The notes under the pieces are model-generated. The model did no database searches, was not told the DNA's origin, and saw nothing but the letters and a program-made list of their open reading frames with translations. From an uncultured Clostridia bacterium (GTDB lineage: Bacteria; Bacillota; Clostridia; Peptostreptococcales; Anaerovoracaceae): a DNA stretch of 64,000 nucleotides. A program made the translations under genes and the position numbers. Positions 37,182-46,466 of the stretch are shown piece after piece. The first letter of the stretch is position 1, and each line of letters begins with the position of its first letter. The stretch spans positions 62,001 through 126,000 of the forward strand of contig CAMYVY010000001.1 of assembly GCA_947302715.1 (NCBI GenBank), read 5' to 3'.

Positions 37182-38234
37182 ATGAAGGGAAAAATTGCAT
37201 TAATTATCTTTCTTTTAATCATCCTTTTATGTGGTCTTTTTGCTTTGAATTATGTTAGGGGCCTGGAAGAACCCTTTGATGCGGAAAACAACGAAGAGAT
37301 AATTCTTGAGGTTCCGATGGGTTCAAGTACAGGCGATATTGCCGAAATACTAAAGACCGAAGGAGTGATAGGAGATTCTACTAAATTCAAACTCTTTTCG
37401 AGATTTAATGATTATGATGGGAATTATCAGGCGGGGGTTTATGCGCTTTCTCCATCAATGACTCCAAAGGAAATATGCGATATTATTTCAAGCGGCAAAA
37501 CTGCAGCTTTTACTTTCACGATACCGGAGGGATATACGGTTGATGAGATCATTGACACAATAGCTGCAACAGGTCGTGCCGATAAAACTATTTTAAAGGA
37601 GCTCATCTATAATGGGGATTTCTCCGAATATGAATTTTTAAATCATGTTCCTAATGATGCAAATCCAATGGAGGGTTATCTCTTCCCGGACACTTATCTG
37701 ATTCCATACGGGTCCAGTGAAAGAGATATAATCTGTGCCATGCTCGACAGGTTTAATGATGTCTTCCAAAACGATATTCTTAATATGTTGGGAGAATATG
37801 ACCTTCCATGGGAGGGTGAAGACTCTTTACATGGGATACTAACAATTGCGTCGATTATAGAAAAGGAAACAATTCATAAAGTCGACAAACCCCTTGTATC
37901 AAGTGTGATTTACAATAGGCTTGAAGATGGAATGCCGCTTCGAATGGATACTACCGTAATCTATGCAATGGGAGAACATAAGGTAGATCTGACATATGAC
38001 GATATCGAAATAGAGTCGCCATATAATACCTATTTATACGAAGGTCTTCCAATTGGACCGATATGCTGTCCGGGCATCGATTCCATTGAGGCAGCCATTT
38101 CCCCGGAAGAGACTGATTATATGTATTTTGTAGTCAGCGACAAAGGTGACGGAAGCATAAAGTTCTCCGTAAACGATTGGGAATTCGAGGAAGACAAAGC
38201 CGCATATTATGCATCCAGAGAAGATGACAATTAA
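37182..38234 (+). CDS. mltG: Endolytic murein transglycosylase MltG (YceG-like)
   Basis: Membrane-anchored lytic transglycosylase thought to cut nascent glycan strands and set their length. A single N-terminal span (about 4-27) anchors it, with the rest outside. The YceG domain contains E-G-Y-L-F-P-D-T-Y and the catalytic region A-S-I-I-E-K-E-T, whose glutamate is the proposed catalytic residue. V-I-Y-N-R-L and M-R-D-like P-L-R-M-D-T-T-V-I-Y-A follow. The length of 350 residues is normal. AAGGGAG precedes the ATG. The mltG then U32 protease order matches the yrr cluster of Bacillus. Confidence 0.94.
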   Translation: MKGKIALIIFLLIILLCGLFALNYVRGLEEPFDAENNEEIILEVPMGSSTGDIAEILKTEGVIGDSTKFKLFSRFNDYDGNYQAGVYALSPSMTPKEICDIISSGKTAAFTFTIPEGYTVDEIIDTIAATGRADKTILKELIYNGDFSEYEFLNHVPNDANPMEGYLFPDTYLIPYGSSERDIICAMLDRFNDVFQNDILNMLGEYDLPWEGEDSLHGILTIASIIEKETIHKVDKPLVSSVIYNRLEDGMPLRMDTTVIYAMGEHKVDLTYDDIEIESPYNTYLYEGLPIGPICCPGIDSIEAAISPEETDYMYFVVSDKGDGSIKFSVNDWEFEEDKAAYYASREDDN

Positions 38235-38239
38235 TTAAG

Positions 38240-39547
38240 ATGAACATAGAATCAGCTAAGATTGAAGAGAATAATAATGATAAAAAAATAGAGCTTCTCG
38301 CTCCGGCGGGAGATTTGGAGAAGCTTAAAATAGCCATTATCTATGGTGCCGATGCCGTTTATTTCGGTGGTGAGGACTTTAGTCTGAGAGCAGGTGCGGG
38401 CGGATTTTCCTTTGATGATATGAATGAGGGTATTTCCTTTGTTCATAGTCAGGGGAAGAAATGCTATCTTACCCTTAATATATATGCTCATAACGAGGAT
38501 ATTGAGCCATTGGAATGCTATTTGAACAAGCTTAAAGAGCTTCCGGACAAGCCGGACGGAATTCTTGTTTCCGATCCGGGTATTGTGATGATGGTAAAAG
38601 AAAAACTTCCGGATGTAGAGCTTCACCTCTCCACCCAGGCAAATATGACAAATTATCAAACAGCCAAATTCTGGAGAAGCATGGGAATGAAGAGGCTCGT
38701 ACTCGCAAGAGAACTCTCGCTTGAAGAAATAAAGGAAATAAACAAGGCTCTTATCAAGGATTCCTTAGAGAATGGCGATCCCCTGGTCGAACTTGAATCC
38801 TTTGTACATGGAGCAATGTGCATTTCATATTCAGGAAGATGCCTTCTTAGCAATGTTATGACCGGAAGGGATTCAAACAGAGGTATGTGCGCACATCCTT
38901 GCAGGTATCAATATTCACTTGTGGAAGAGAAACGTCCGGGTGAATATTATCCAATTGAGGAAGATACTCGCGGCACTTATATCATGAACTCCAAAGACCT
39001 TTGCATGATTGAGCATATACCTGATCTCATAGATGCAGGGATTTCATCATTGAAGATCGAAGGCAGGATGAAGACTATATACTATGTTGCCACGGTAATC
39101 GGAGCATACAGAAAAGCCATCGACAGTTATTATGAATCTCTGTCAAAAGGGGAGGCTTGGAGCCTTAATCCTGACATTATGACCGATTTATTAAAGGCAA
39201 GTCACAGAGAATTTACAACCGGATTCTATTACGGTAAAACTACCTATGAGGATCAAAACTATGAAACCTCGGCATATGTTAAAGACTATAGCTTTGTCGG
39301 AATAATAAAAGAGTATTTGGATGATTCCAAATGCGCTGTTGTAGAGCAAAGAAACAAATTCTCTGTTGGTGAGGAAATTGAATTCTTTGGACCTGATGGA
39401 ATATCCTTTAAACAGAGGATAGAAGAGATGCATGATTTTAATACTGGAGAATCGATAGAATCGGCACCTCATCCACAGCAGATGTTATTAGTAAAGATGG
39501 AGAAACCTGTATCACCATTTTATATGATGAGAAGAATGGAAAAATAG
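38240..39547 (+). CDS. Peptidase U32 family protein, TrhP-like tRNA hydroxylation factor
   Basis: A 435-residue U32 family protein. Family members TrhP/YrrN/YrrO and RlhA act in prephenate-dependent hydroxylation of RNA bases (5-hydroxyuridine in tRNA for TrhP) and not mainly as proteases. The signature V-H-G-A-M-C-I-S-Y-S-G-R-C-L-L-S lies near residue 193, followed by C-A-H-P-C-R, giving four cysteines likely to hold an iron-sulfur cluster. The N-terminal E-L-L-A-P-A-G-D-L-E-K-L TIM-barrel start is typical. The C-terminal domain (after about 350) matches the YrrO-type extension. It starts 5 bp after mltG with a weak ribosome-binding site. Confidence 0.88.
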   Translation: MNIESAKIEENNNDKKIELLAPAGDLEKLKIAIIYGADAVYFGGEDFSLRAGAGGFSFDDMNEGISFVHSQGKKCYLTLNIYAHNEDIEPLECYLNKLKELPDKPDGILVSDPGIVMMVKEKLPDVELHLSTQANMTNYQTAKFWRSMGMKRLVLARELSLEEIKEINKALIKDSLENGDPLVELESFVHGAMCISYSGRCLLSNVMTGRDSNRGMCAHPCRYQYSLVEEKRPGEYYPIEEDTRGTYIMNSKDLCMIEHIPDLIDAGISSLKIEGRMKTIYYVATVIGAYRKAIDSYYESLSKGEAWSLNPDIMTDLLKASHREFTTGFYYGKTTYEDQNYETSAYVKDYSFVGIIKEYLDDSKCAVVEQRNKFSVGEEIEFFGPDGISFKQRIEEMHDFNTGESIESAPHPQQMLLVKMEKPVSPFYMMRRMEK

Positions 39548-39561
39548 GAGGAATTCAACCC

Positions 39562-39888
39562 TTGTTTAATCAGGAAATATGCTCCAGTATTGCTCAATCG
39601 GTCGAAGGCTTCCAGGAAATTGTTTCTCTGGAAAATGACAGTGCAGCTAAAGCCTTGGACATTCTATCGAGAGATATTATCGTCTCCGATGGGGTAAGAA
39701 TCACCAAGAAGGACGAAGAACCAATAGTCGATATTTATGTAGTAGTAGAATTTGGAACACAGATACCCAAATTGGCTTGGGAACTTCAGAAAAAAGTAGA
39801 AAGCGATATTAAGAAACTGACCGGACAGGATGTAAAAGAGATAAATGTTCACATTGAGGGCGTTGGCACAAAGGAGCGTATAAAATGA
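39562..39888 (+). CDS. Asp23/Gls24 family envelope-stress protein
   Basis: A 108-residue protein of the Asp23/Gls24 (DUF322) family. The V-D-I-Y-V-V-V-E-F-G segment and the C-terminal D-V-K-E-I-N-V-H-I-E-G-V are typical. Members are linked to alkaline or cell-envelope stress, and a copy just before nusB (YqhY in Bacillus) is linked to fatty-acid/acetyl-CoA carboxylase control. The start is TTG with an AGGAGG site 10 bases upstream. The stop overlaps the nusB ATG by 4 bases, so the two are translationally coupled. Confidence 0.88.
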   Translation: MFNQEICSSIAQSVEGFQEIVSLENDSAAKALDILSRDIIVSDGVRITKKDEEPIVDIYVVVEFGTQIPKLAWELQKKVESDIKKLTGQDVKEINVHIEGVGTKERIK

Positions 39889-40310
39889 ACAGACAAAAGG
39901 CAAGAGAATATATGATGACGGTTCTCTTCCAGATGGAAGCCAATTCTGATTTTGATATTGAAAATGATGAACATTATCTAAAGGAATCGATAACCGGAGT
40001 GAAGCTTGGAAATCAAAGGGAATATTGTGAACGTGTTTTTGCTCTTGCCTGTGAAAAGACTCCCGATATAGACAAGCTTATTTCGCTCAGCAGCAGGAGA
40101 TGGAATATAAACAGAACTCCCAAAACCGACCTCGCTATTATCAGGCTTGCTGCAATAGAGATAATGTATATGGAAGACATTCCTGATTCGGTATCCATTA
40201 ACGAAGCGGTCGAGCTTGCAAAAGAATATTGTGATGATAAGGCTCCATCGTATATTAACGGTATCCTTGGTGCTATATTGAAAAACAAAAATGAGGGATT
40301 GAAAGAATGA
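39885..40310 (+). CDS. nusB: Transcription antitermination factor NusB
   Basis: Binds boxA RNA with NusE (S10) and promotes antitermination in rRNA operons. The all-helical NusB signature is visible: R-Q-K-A-R-E-Y-M near the N-terminus, then I-N-R-T-P-K-T-D-L-A-I-I-R-L-A-A and S-I-N-E-A-V-E-L-A-K-E-Y, ending in Y-I-N-G-I-L-G-A. The length of 141 residues is standard. It overlaps the upstream Asp23 gene and the downstream TsaD-like gene by 4 bases each. Confidence 0.96.
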   Translation: MNRQKAREYMMTVLFQMEANSDFDIENDEHYLKESITGVKLGNQREYCERVFALACEKTPDIDKLISLSSRRWNINRTPKTDLAIIRLAAIEIMYMEDIPDSVSINEAVELAKEYCDDKAPSYINGILGAILKNKNEGLKE

Positions 40311-41335
40311 GTTTGGTCCTCGGAATTGACACAAGCAATTATAAAACATCTCTTGCCCTTGTAGATGTAGATGACAACATCATCTACGATGACAGGCGGT
40401 TTTTGCGTGTGCCGGAAGGTGAGAAGGGACTCAGACAGCAGGACGCTTTTTTTCAGCATGTAAACAGACTCCCGCGAATGATTAAACCGCTTTTCGAAAC
40501 CCTGAGAGAAATGAATGAAACTATCGCTGCAGTTTCTGTAAGTGACAAGCCAAGGAATGTCGAAGAATCCTATATGCCATGCTTTTCAGCAGGATTGTCC
40601 TTTGCGGAAACCATTGCTTCTGCACTCGACGTGCCAATCTATAAATTCTCACATCAGGACGGGCACATTGCTTCAGGAAGGCGATTTACCGCATTAAATA
40701 AAACCGAAGAATTTATCGCATTTCATTTTTCCGGCGGAACCACCGAAGCCCTTAAATGTAACGGTAATACTGTTCTTGAAATCATCGGTGGAACAAAGGA
40801 TATTTCCTATGGACAATTGATTGATAGGATAGGCGTGGCTCTTGGATATCCTTTCCCTGCGGGTGAAGAAATCGATTTGGGAGCTATAAGAGCCGGAAGC
40901 GGTTCCCTGATTTTTAATTCATCGGATAAGGATGCTTTGATAAATGGTTTAAACAAAGCAAACAGAGATATTGTTCCCAAAATAAAAGTAGATGACACAT
41001 ACATAAATCTATCGGGAACAGAAACTGCAGTTTTAAGATATATCGAAAAAAATAAGGAAGTCATGGAGGATCAGGATTCAAAGGACAAGCTTTCAAAAGC
41101 ATTGCTTGATGAAATCAGTTCGTCAATTGTATCCATGATGAAAATACTTCATGAACATACGGGGATAAAATATTTCCTCTTTGTAGGAGGTGTATCTGCA
41201 AGTTCTTATATCAGGGACCGCATAGAAGCCGAAGGAATAAAGGCCGGACTTGGTGTAAGTTTTTCGTCACCGGATTTGGCATCAGATAACGCTGTTGGAA
41301 TTGCTTTTCTTGGAGGTGATTCCATATGGCGATAA
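40307..41335 (+). CDS. TsaD/Kae1-like (M22) paralogue
   Basis: A 342-residue ASKHA-fold protein of the TsaD/Kae1/Gcp family, whose canonical member makes N6-threonylcarbamoyladenosine on tRNA. The two metal histidines are kept (H-Q-D-G-H, H116 and H120) and so is the C-terminal D-N-A-V-G-I-A aspartate. But the first motif is D-T-S-N-Y-K-T-S in place of E-T-S-C-D-E-T-S, and G-G-V-S-A-S replaces G-G-V-A-A-N. It is therefore probably a clostridial paralogue, with the true TsaD encoded elsewhere; this needs a genome-wide check. It sits between nusB and xseA with 4- and 10-bp overlaps, so it is expressed with them. Older names call it O-sialoglycoprotein endopeptidase, which is not supported. Confidence 0.82.
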   Translation: MSLVLGIDTSNYKTSLALVDVDDNIIYDDRRFLRVPEGEKGLRQQDAFFQHVNRLPRMIKPLFETLREMNETIAAVSVSDKPRNVEESYMPCFSAGLSFAETIASALDVPIYKFSHQDGHIASGRRFTALNKTEEFIAFHFSGGTTEALKCNGNTVLEIIGGTKDISYGQLIDRIGVALGYPFPAGEEIDLGAIRAGSGSLIFNSSDKDALINGLNKANRDIVPKIKVDDTYINLSGTETAVLRYIEKNKEVMEDQDSKDKLSKALLDEISSSIVSMMKILHEHTGIKYFLFVGGVSASSYIRDRIEAEGIKAGLGVSFSSPDLASDNAVGIAFLGGDSIWR

Positions 41336-42453
41336 CGCCGTTCACAGTTTCACAGGTGAATGAATTCATTTCCAGGATGTTTAAGACTGAGCCTCTTTTA
41401 CGTCCTGTCGCCGTCAAGGGTGAAATATCGTATTTGAATTATCATTCGAATGGCAATATATATCTATCGATTTCGGATAGTAAAAGTAAACTTGACGGAG
41501 TTGTTTTTTCTAACCGGATAACTGATACGGCTCGCAGTCTTTCTGTAGGTGACGAAGTGATTCTAACGGGGAATATGGAAAACTTCCCCGCACAAAGCAA
41601 GTATTCCTTGTGGGTGAACAGCGTTGAAATGGTTGGAGAAGGCGATTTGGCCATTGCCTTTGAAAAACTAAAAAAGAAGCTGAATGAAGAAGGGCTCTTT
41701 GATAAAGAACATAAGAAACCGCTTCCCGAATATCCAAAGCATATAGGGGTAATCACATCGGCGACGGGAGCGGCGGTTAAGGATATTTTAAAAATACTGA
41801 CCGATAGAACCAAACTCACCGACATAACGGTATTTCCAGTTTTGGTTCAGGGGCCTGGCGCTCCATCTGATATCGTGAGAATGCTAAAAATCGTTGAAAA
41901 TCAGTTTTTCGGCGATGTTGATTTAATCATTCTTGGCAGAGGTGGCGGCTCAAGTGAGGACTTATCGGTATTTAATGATGAAGGTATCGCTCGTGCAATA
42001 TATGATTGTAAGATACCTGTAATCTCAGCTGTTGGTCATGAGATAGATACAACGATTTCAGACTTCGTGGCCGATGCAAGGGCAGAGACTCCAACTGCGG
42101 CAGCTCAAATGGCAGTTAGAAACATAGTGGAACTAAGAGATACGATGACTGTCAAGATGAATGAATTGAATCGAGAGCTTGCGAATCGCATAATGAACAA
42201 AGACTTTCAGGTGAGAGGAGCCTTTGACATATTAACAAACAAAGTTAATGAATTGTTTTTAAACGGCAAAAATGCAGCCGATAAATACGCTTTGATTTTG
42301 GAGGAAAACGATCCGAGAAAGATTCTAAGCAAGGGATATGCGCTTGTAACCGATGCGAAAGGATGCACGGTTACCACGGCATCCGGAATCAAGAGCGATA
42401 ATGCTTATTCCATCAGATTCGAGGATGGAAGTGCCGAAGTGGTAGGAAGGTAA
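41326..42453 (+). CDS. xseA: Exodeoxyribonuclease VII large subunit
   Basis: Catalytic subunit of exonuclease VII, which degrades single-stranded DNA from both ends. The N-terminal OB fold (V-K-G-E-I-S-Y-L-N-Y-H-S-N-G-N-I-Y) is followed by the catalytic region with G-V-I-T-S-A-T-G-A-A and D-L-I-I-L-G-R-G-G-G-S-S-E-D-L-S. The segment G-H-E-I-D-T-T-I-S-D-F-V-A-D-A-R-A-E-T-P-T-A-A-A completes it. At 375 residues it is shorter than E. coli XseA (about 450), because the helical coiled region before the C-terminus is reduced. It overlaps the upstream gene by 10 bp and is followed by xseB after 12 bp. Confidence 0.95.
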   Translation: MAITPFTVSQVNEFISRMFKTEPLLRPVAVKGEISYLNYHSNGNIYLSISDSKSKLDGVVFSNRITDTARSLSVGDEVILTGNMENFPAQSKYSLWVNSVEMVGEGDLAIAFEKLKKKLNEEGLFDKEHKKPLPEYPKHIGVITSATGAAVKDILKILTDRTKLTDITVFPVLVQGPGAPSDIVRMLKIVENQFFGDVDLIILGRGGGSSEDLSVFNDEGIARAIYDCKIPVISAVGHEIDTTISDFVADARAETPTAAAQMAVRNIVELRDTMTVKMNELNRELANRIMNKDFQVRGAFDILTNKVNELFLNGKNAADKYALILEENDPRKILSKGYALVTDAKGCTVTTASGIKSDNAYSIRFEDGSAEVVGR

Positions 42454-42465
42454 TGGATTAACGCC

Positions 42466-42660
42466 ATGGCGAAAAAAGAAACCTTTGAAGAAGCCTTAAA
42501 GGAACTCCAGAAATATGCCGAGAAAATAAAATCCCGGGATATTACTTTGGATGAAGCGATTGAATGCTACGAAAAGGGCTCAAAAAGTTACGAGAAATGT
42601 CTTAAAATACTTGAGGATGCAAAGCAAAAAATAAGTTATTATGATGCTGACAGCGAATAA
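42466..42660 (+). CDS. xseB: Exodeoxyribonuclease VII small subunit
   Basis: A 64-residue helical protein that assembles with XseA. T-F-E-E-A-L-K-E-L-Q-K-Y-A-E-K-I and L-D-E-A-I-E-C-Y-E-K-G are the family's conserved segments. It is placed between xseA and the prenyl synthase gene as in most Firmicutes. Confidence 0.93.
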   Translation: MAKKETFEEALKELQKYAEKIKSRDITLDEAIECYEKGSKSYEKCLKILEDAKQKISYYDADSE

Positions 42661-42675
42661 GAAAAATCGAGAAAA

Positions 42676-43569
42676 ATGAGAGAGAATTATTCTGAATACA
42701 AGGAAATAATTGAGGATTATCTGGTTGATTATTTGCCATCAGTAGATAGCAATGCAAAGACGATTAGGGAGGCGATGGTCTATTCGCTTACGGCAGGAGG
42801 AAAGCGATTAAGACCGATTCTTTTGCTTGCATCCTCGGAATTTGCCGGAACCGATTCCAAAAAGGTTCTTCCATATGCAATTGCAATTGAGTATATACAT
42901 ACATATTCTCTAATTCACGACGATCTTCCGGCAATGGACAATGATGATTTGAGAAGGGGAAAGCCAACAAATCATAAAGTTTATGGTGATGCCATAGCGA
43001 TCTTGGCAGGAGACGCTCTTTTAAATACCGCCTTTGAAATAATGTCAAAGGATCTCATGATGCACTTTGACAACAAGGACGAGCTAATCAAAAGAATAAA
43101 AGCCATGCATGTAATAGCAAAGGCTGCAGGCATTCAAGGGATGATAGCCGGGCAGACCGCTGACATTGAAAATGAGAATACCAGAGTGACCGAAGATACC
43201 TTGAATTATATCCATTTAAACAAAACCGCGGCTCTTTTATCCGCAGCAGTAAAAGCAGGACTGTATCTCGGAAATCCAACGGAAGAAATGCTTCATAACA
43301 TGAGCATATATGCAGAGTCACTTGGACTTGCATTTCAAATAAGCGACGATATTCTTGATGTGAGGGGAAATGAAAGCATTCTTGGCAAATCCATAGGCAA
43401 GGATGCCATTGATGGAAAAAACACCTTCGTCTCCATTTATGGAATAGAGGAAGCAGAAAATAGATTGGAGGAGGCAACGAATAGGGCTATTGATGCCATA
43501 AGCTCATACTATGACAATGCCGAATTCTTTAGGGATTTGGTGATAGAACTATCGAAAAGAACTGCATGA
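42676..43569 (+). CDS. ispA: Polyprenyl (farnesyl/geranylgeranyl) diphosphate synthase
   Basis: Trans-prenyltransferase that condenses IPP with DMAPP/GPP to give C15 or longer diphosphates for undecaprenyl phosphate and quinones. The first aspartate-rich motif is D-D-L-P-A-M-D at 82-88, followed by D-N-D-D-L-R-R-G-K-P-T; the second is D-D-I-L-D in Q-I-S-D-D-I-L-D-V. The G-G-K-R-L-R-P segment at 41-47 binds IPP. The length of 297 residues fits FPP synthase. It overlaps dxs by 4 bases, which supports a joint role in the isoprenoid pathway. The exact chain length is not certain. Confidence 0.92.
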   Translation: MRENYSEYKEIIEDYLVDYLPSVDSNAKTIREAMVYSLTAGGKRLRPILLLASSEFAGTDSKKVLPYAIAIEYIHTYSLIHDDLPAMDNDDLRRGKPTNHKVYGDAIAILAGDALLNTAFEIMSKDLMMHFDNKDELIKRIKAMHVIAKAAGIQGMIAGQTADIENENTRVTEDTLNYIHLNKTAALLSAAVKAGLYLGNPTEEMLHNMSIYAESLGLAFQISDDILDVRGNESILGKSIGKDAIDGKNTFVSIYGIEEAENRLEEATNRAIDAISSYYDNAEFFRDLVIELSKRTA

Positions 43570-45569
43570 ATAACGACAAAAAGATTGGTAATATCTCAAT
43601 TAACGATATCAATTCTCCCGAAGACCTTAAGAACCTTTCGGAAAAAGAATTGGAGTATTTAGCCGTCTCCGCAAGGGAGTTTTTGATTGATAGCGTATCG
43701 AAAACCGGTGGACATCTGGCTTCGAATCTTGGTGCCGTCGAATTGACCTTGGGACTTCACTATGTTTTCGACAGTCCAAGAGATAAAATCATTTGGGACG
43801 TGGGGCATCAATCATATGTGCATAAGATGCTCACAGGTAGAAGAGAGGGGTTTTCGGATCTCAGAAAAACCGGAGGAATAAGCGGATTCCCAAAGCGTGC
43901 CGAAAGTGAGCACGATATTTATGATACGGGTCATTCAAGCACTTCTATTCCTGCCGCAATCGGAATGGCTACGGCCAGAGACCTGAAAGGTGATGATTAT
44001 GAAGTTATCGCTGTTATAGGCGATGGTTCCATGACGGGAGGTCCAGCCTTTGAGGCACTTAACAATGTTGCCCAAACGAAAACAAAGATTATCATCGTTC
44101 TTAACGACAATGGCATGTCCATTTCGAGAAACATAGGCGGTCTCTCCGAACATCTTGGAAGGCTCAGATCCTCAACCGGATATCAACAGGCAAAAGAAAT
44201 GGTAAAGGACAAGCTCGATCAGATACCTGTGGTCGGTTCCGGACTAAAGAATATGATAGGAAGCACCAAGGAAAACATAAAGTATATGCTCCTATCCGGC
44301 GGGGTGCTCTTCGAAGAGCTTGGACTTACATATATAGGTCCCTACAATGGCAACAGCATCAAGGACGTTATTTCTGGACTTAATTATGCTAAAAAAACAG
44401 AGGGGCCCGTCATCCTTCACCTGATAACCGAAAAGGGAAAAGGCTATAGGCCTGCGGAGCAGGATCCGAACAAATTTCACGGCATTGGTGCATTTAACCC
44501 CGAGACCGGCGAACCTCTTGATTCCGGAGCTACAACCTATTCGGAAGTCTTTGGGGATGCACTTTATGAACTTGCAAAGCATAACGATAAGGTTACTGCA
44601 GTAACTGCTGCCATGTGCGATGCAACAGGTCTTGGGAATATGGTGAAAACCATGCCCAATAGAGTATTTGATGTTGGAATTGCCGAGGCATATGGAGTAA
44701 TCTTCGCCGCGGGGCAAGCTCTATCGGGGCTCCATCCCTTTGTGGCTATATATTCGTCATTTTTACAAAGAGCATATGATGAGATGCTTGAGGATGTATG
44801 TCTTCAAAAACTCCCCGTTACCTTTGCTATAGACCGTGCAGGAATAGTGGGTGCAGACGGTGAGACCCATCACGGCATATTCGATTTGTCATATCTTATC
44901 CCTATGCCGGGAATGACGATCTATGCCCCATGCGATGCCGTGCAACTCAGACGTATGATTGAACTTGCAAGTAAGAAAGAACGTCCGGTTGCAATCAGAT
45001 ATCCCAGGGGCGAAGCGACAATGCATAATCTTACCGGTGAATTCTTTGATGGTAAGAATATCAGACTTTCCACGGGTAAGGACGTTGAGATTTATGCAGT
45101 TGGAACCATGCTTGACAAAGCACTCCAAGTTAAAGAAATATTGAGCGAAAAAGGAATCGATATAGGAATAATTGATATTGCACTTGTAAAGGACGGTTCG
45201 GAAGATGTACCCTCGATTGAGACCTACAGAGTTCAAAAGGACAAGATGCCTAAGCTGATAGTCACTCTTGAAGACAATGTTAAGCAAGGAGGATTTGGAG
45301 AATTCTTCAATTCCGTCTTAATAGACAATAATCTTACAGATAATTTATCAATACTCAATCTTGCCTGGCCGGATAAATTTATCGAGCAGGGCAAGAATTC
45401 CGATCTATTCTCTCATTACGGCCTGGATACAGATGGAATAGTAACATCAATCACCGAGGCACTTAACGAGAGAAGAACCCAGAAGGGCGATATTCCAAGG
45501 ATAAGGGACAACAAGGAAAAAGAGGAACGCATGCAGATACTTCACAATATTTTTGGTCAGGTGGAATGA
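43566..45569 (+). CDS. dxs: 1-deoxy-D-xylulose-5-phosphate synthase
   Basis: Thiamine-diphosphate enzyme that joins pyruvate and glyceraldehyde-3-phosphate in the first step of the MEP isoprenoid pathway. H-Q-S-Y-V-H-K and the ThDP/Mg motif G-D-G-S-M-T-G-G lie in the first third. D-R-A-G-I-V-G-A-D-G-E-T-H-H-G lies in the pyrimidine domain, and a transketolase C-domain with R-Y-P-R-G follows. At 667 residues it is about 40 longer than usual, mostly a charged C-terminal tail. It overlaps the prenyl synthase gene by 4 bases and abuts tlyA with 1 bp between. Confidence 0.96.
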   Translation: MNNDKKIGNISINDINSPEDLKNLSEKELEYLAVSAREFLIDSVSKTGGHLASNLGAVELTLGLHYVFDSPRDKIIWDVGHQSYVHKMLTGRREGFSDLRKTGGISGFPKRAESEHDIYDTGHSSTSIPAAIGMATARDLKGDDYEVIAVIGDGSMTGGPAFEALNNVAQTKTKIIIVLNDNGMSISRNIGGLSEHLGRLRSSTGYQQAKEMVKDKLDQIPVVGSGLKNMIGSTKENIKYMLLSGGVLFEELGLTYIGPYNGNSIKDVISGLNYAKKTEGPVILHLITEKGKGYRPAEQDPNKFHGIGAFNPETGEPLDSGATTYSEVFGDALYELAKHNDKVTAVTAAMCDATGLGNMVKTMPNRVFDVGIAEAYGVIFAAGQALSGLHPFVAIYSSFLQRAYDEMLEDVCLQKLPVTFAIDRAGIVGADGETHHGIFDLSYLIPMPGMTIYAPCDAVQLRRMIELASKKERPVAIRYPRGEATMHNLTGEFFDGKNIRLSTGKDVEIYAVGTMLDKALQVKEILSEKGIDIGIIDIALVKDGSEDVPSIETYRVQKDKMPKLIVTLEDNVKQGGFGEFFNSVLIDNNLTDNLSILNLAWPDKFIEQGKNSDLFSHYGLDTDGIVTSITEALNERRTQKGDIPRIRDNKEKEERMQILHNIFGQVE

Positions 45570-45570
45570 G

Positions 45571-46422
45571 ATGAAATCAAGGCTTGATGTTCTTCTGGTA
45601 TCAAAGGGCTATTTTCAATCAAGAGAAAAGGCAAAGGCATCTATCATGGCCGGGGAGGTCATGGTGGATGGCCTTGTTTTTGATAAACCCGGAATGTCGG
45701 TTGACGAGGAGGCCGAAATCATTGTAAAAAGTGATTCCTGTCCCTATGTAAGCCGGGGAGGACTGAAACTTGAAAAGGCTATTACGGAATTTAATATCGA
45801 TTTAACGAACCGAATTTGCCTGGATATAGGAGCTTCGACCGGAGGCTTTACCGATTGCATGCTTAAAAACGGTGCAAGAAAAGTATATGCCTTCGATGTC
45901 GGATATGGACAGCTTGATTATAGATTAAGAGAAGACGATAGAGTTGTAAATCTTGAAAGATGCAATTTCAGATATTTTGAGAATAAAGACAAGGATGGAA
46001 ATATCATTGTGGATTCCGATTGTTCCTTTGCAAGCATTGATGTTTCATTTATTTCCTTAAAGCATATCTTTCCCGTTTGCTCCGGACTTCTTTCACAAAG
46101 GTTTTCCTTAGATAAGAAGCAAGTGGTCTCCTTGGTTAAACCTCAATTTGAGGCAGGAAGAGAGCAGGTGGGGAAGAATGGAATCGTAAGAGAACCTGAA
46201 ATCCATATTGAAGTGATTAACAATGTAATTGATTATGCCAAATTGTCAAATCTATATCCTGTAAATCTCTCTTTTTCGCCGATTACAGGAGCAAAGGGAA
46301 ATATCGAATATCTTCTTCTATTGGAAGTATTGAATCCAAATGATATTAACAAAGAGACAAATATAGGGTATAATATAAAGGTTGAAGATATTGTATATAA
46401 TGCACATTCGTCACTAAAATAA
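45571..46422 (+). CDS. tlyA: TlyA family rRNA 2'-O-methyltransferase
   Basis: S4-domain plus FtsJ-like SAM methyltransferase. Mycobacterial TlyA methylates C1409 of 16S and C1920 of 23S rRNA. The S4 RNA-binding domain is at the N-terminus (S-R-L-D-V-L-L-V-S-K-G-Y). It is followed by Y-V-S-R-G-G-L-K-L and the SAM motif L-D-I-G-A-S-T-G-G-F-T-D-C. ATG 45571 is preferred over an in-frame TTG at 45553 because AGGTGG lies just before it; this gives 283 residues. The usual downstream partners nadK, argR and recN are missing here. Confidence 0.93.
   Translation: MKSRLDVLLVSKGYFQSREKAKASIMAGEVMVDGLVFDKPGMSVDEEAEIIVKSDSCPYVSRGGLKLEKAITEFNIDLTNRICLDIGASTGGFTDCMLKNGARKVYAFDVGYGQLDYRLREDDRVVNLERCNFRYFENKDKDGNIIVDSDCSFASIDVSFISLKHIFPVCSGLLSQRFSLDKKQVVSLVKPQFEAGREQVGKNGIVREPEIHIEVINNVIDYAKLSNLYPVNLSFSPITGAKGNIEYLLLLEVLNPNDINKETNIGYNIKVEDIVYNAHSSLK
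46346..46374 (+). promoter_or_regulatory. Putative promoter inside the tlyA 3' end
   Basis: TTAACA (46346-46351), a 17-bp spacer and TATAAT (46369-46374) precede the aminotransferase by about 93 bp. It would allow that gene to be transcribed separately from the dxs-tlyA operon. Confidence 0.5.
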
Positions 46423-46466
46423 TACTAAATGTATTATTGGTATAAGAAGAAAAGGAGATTTAGGAC

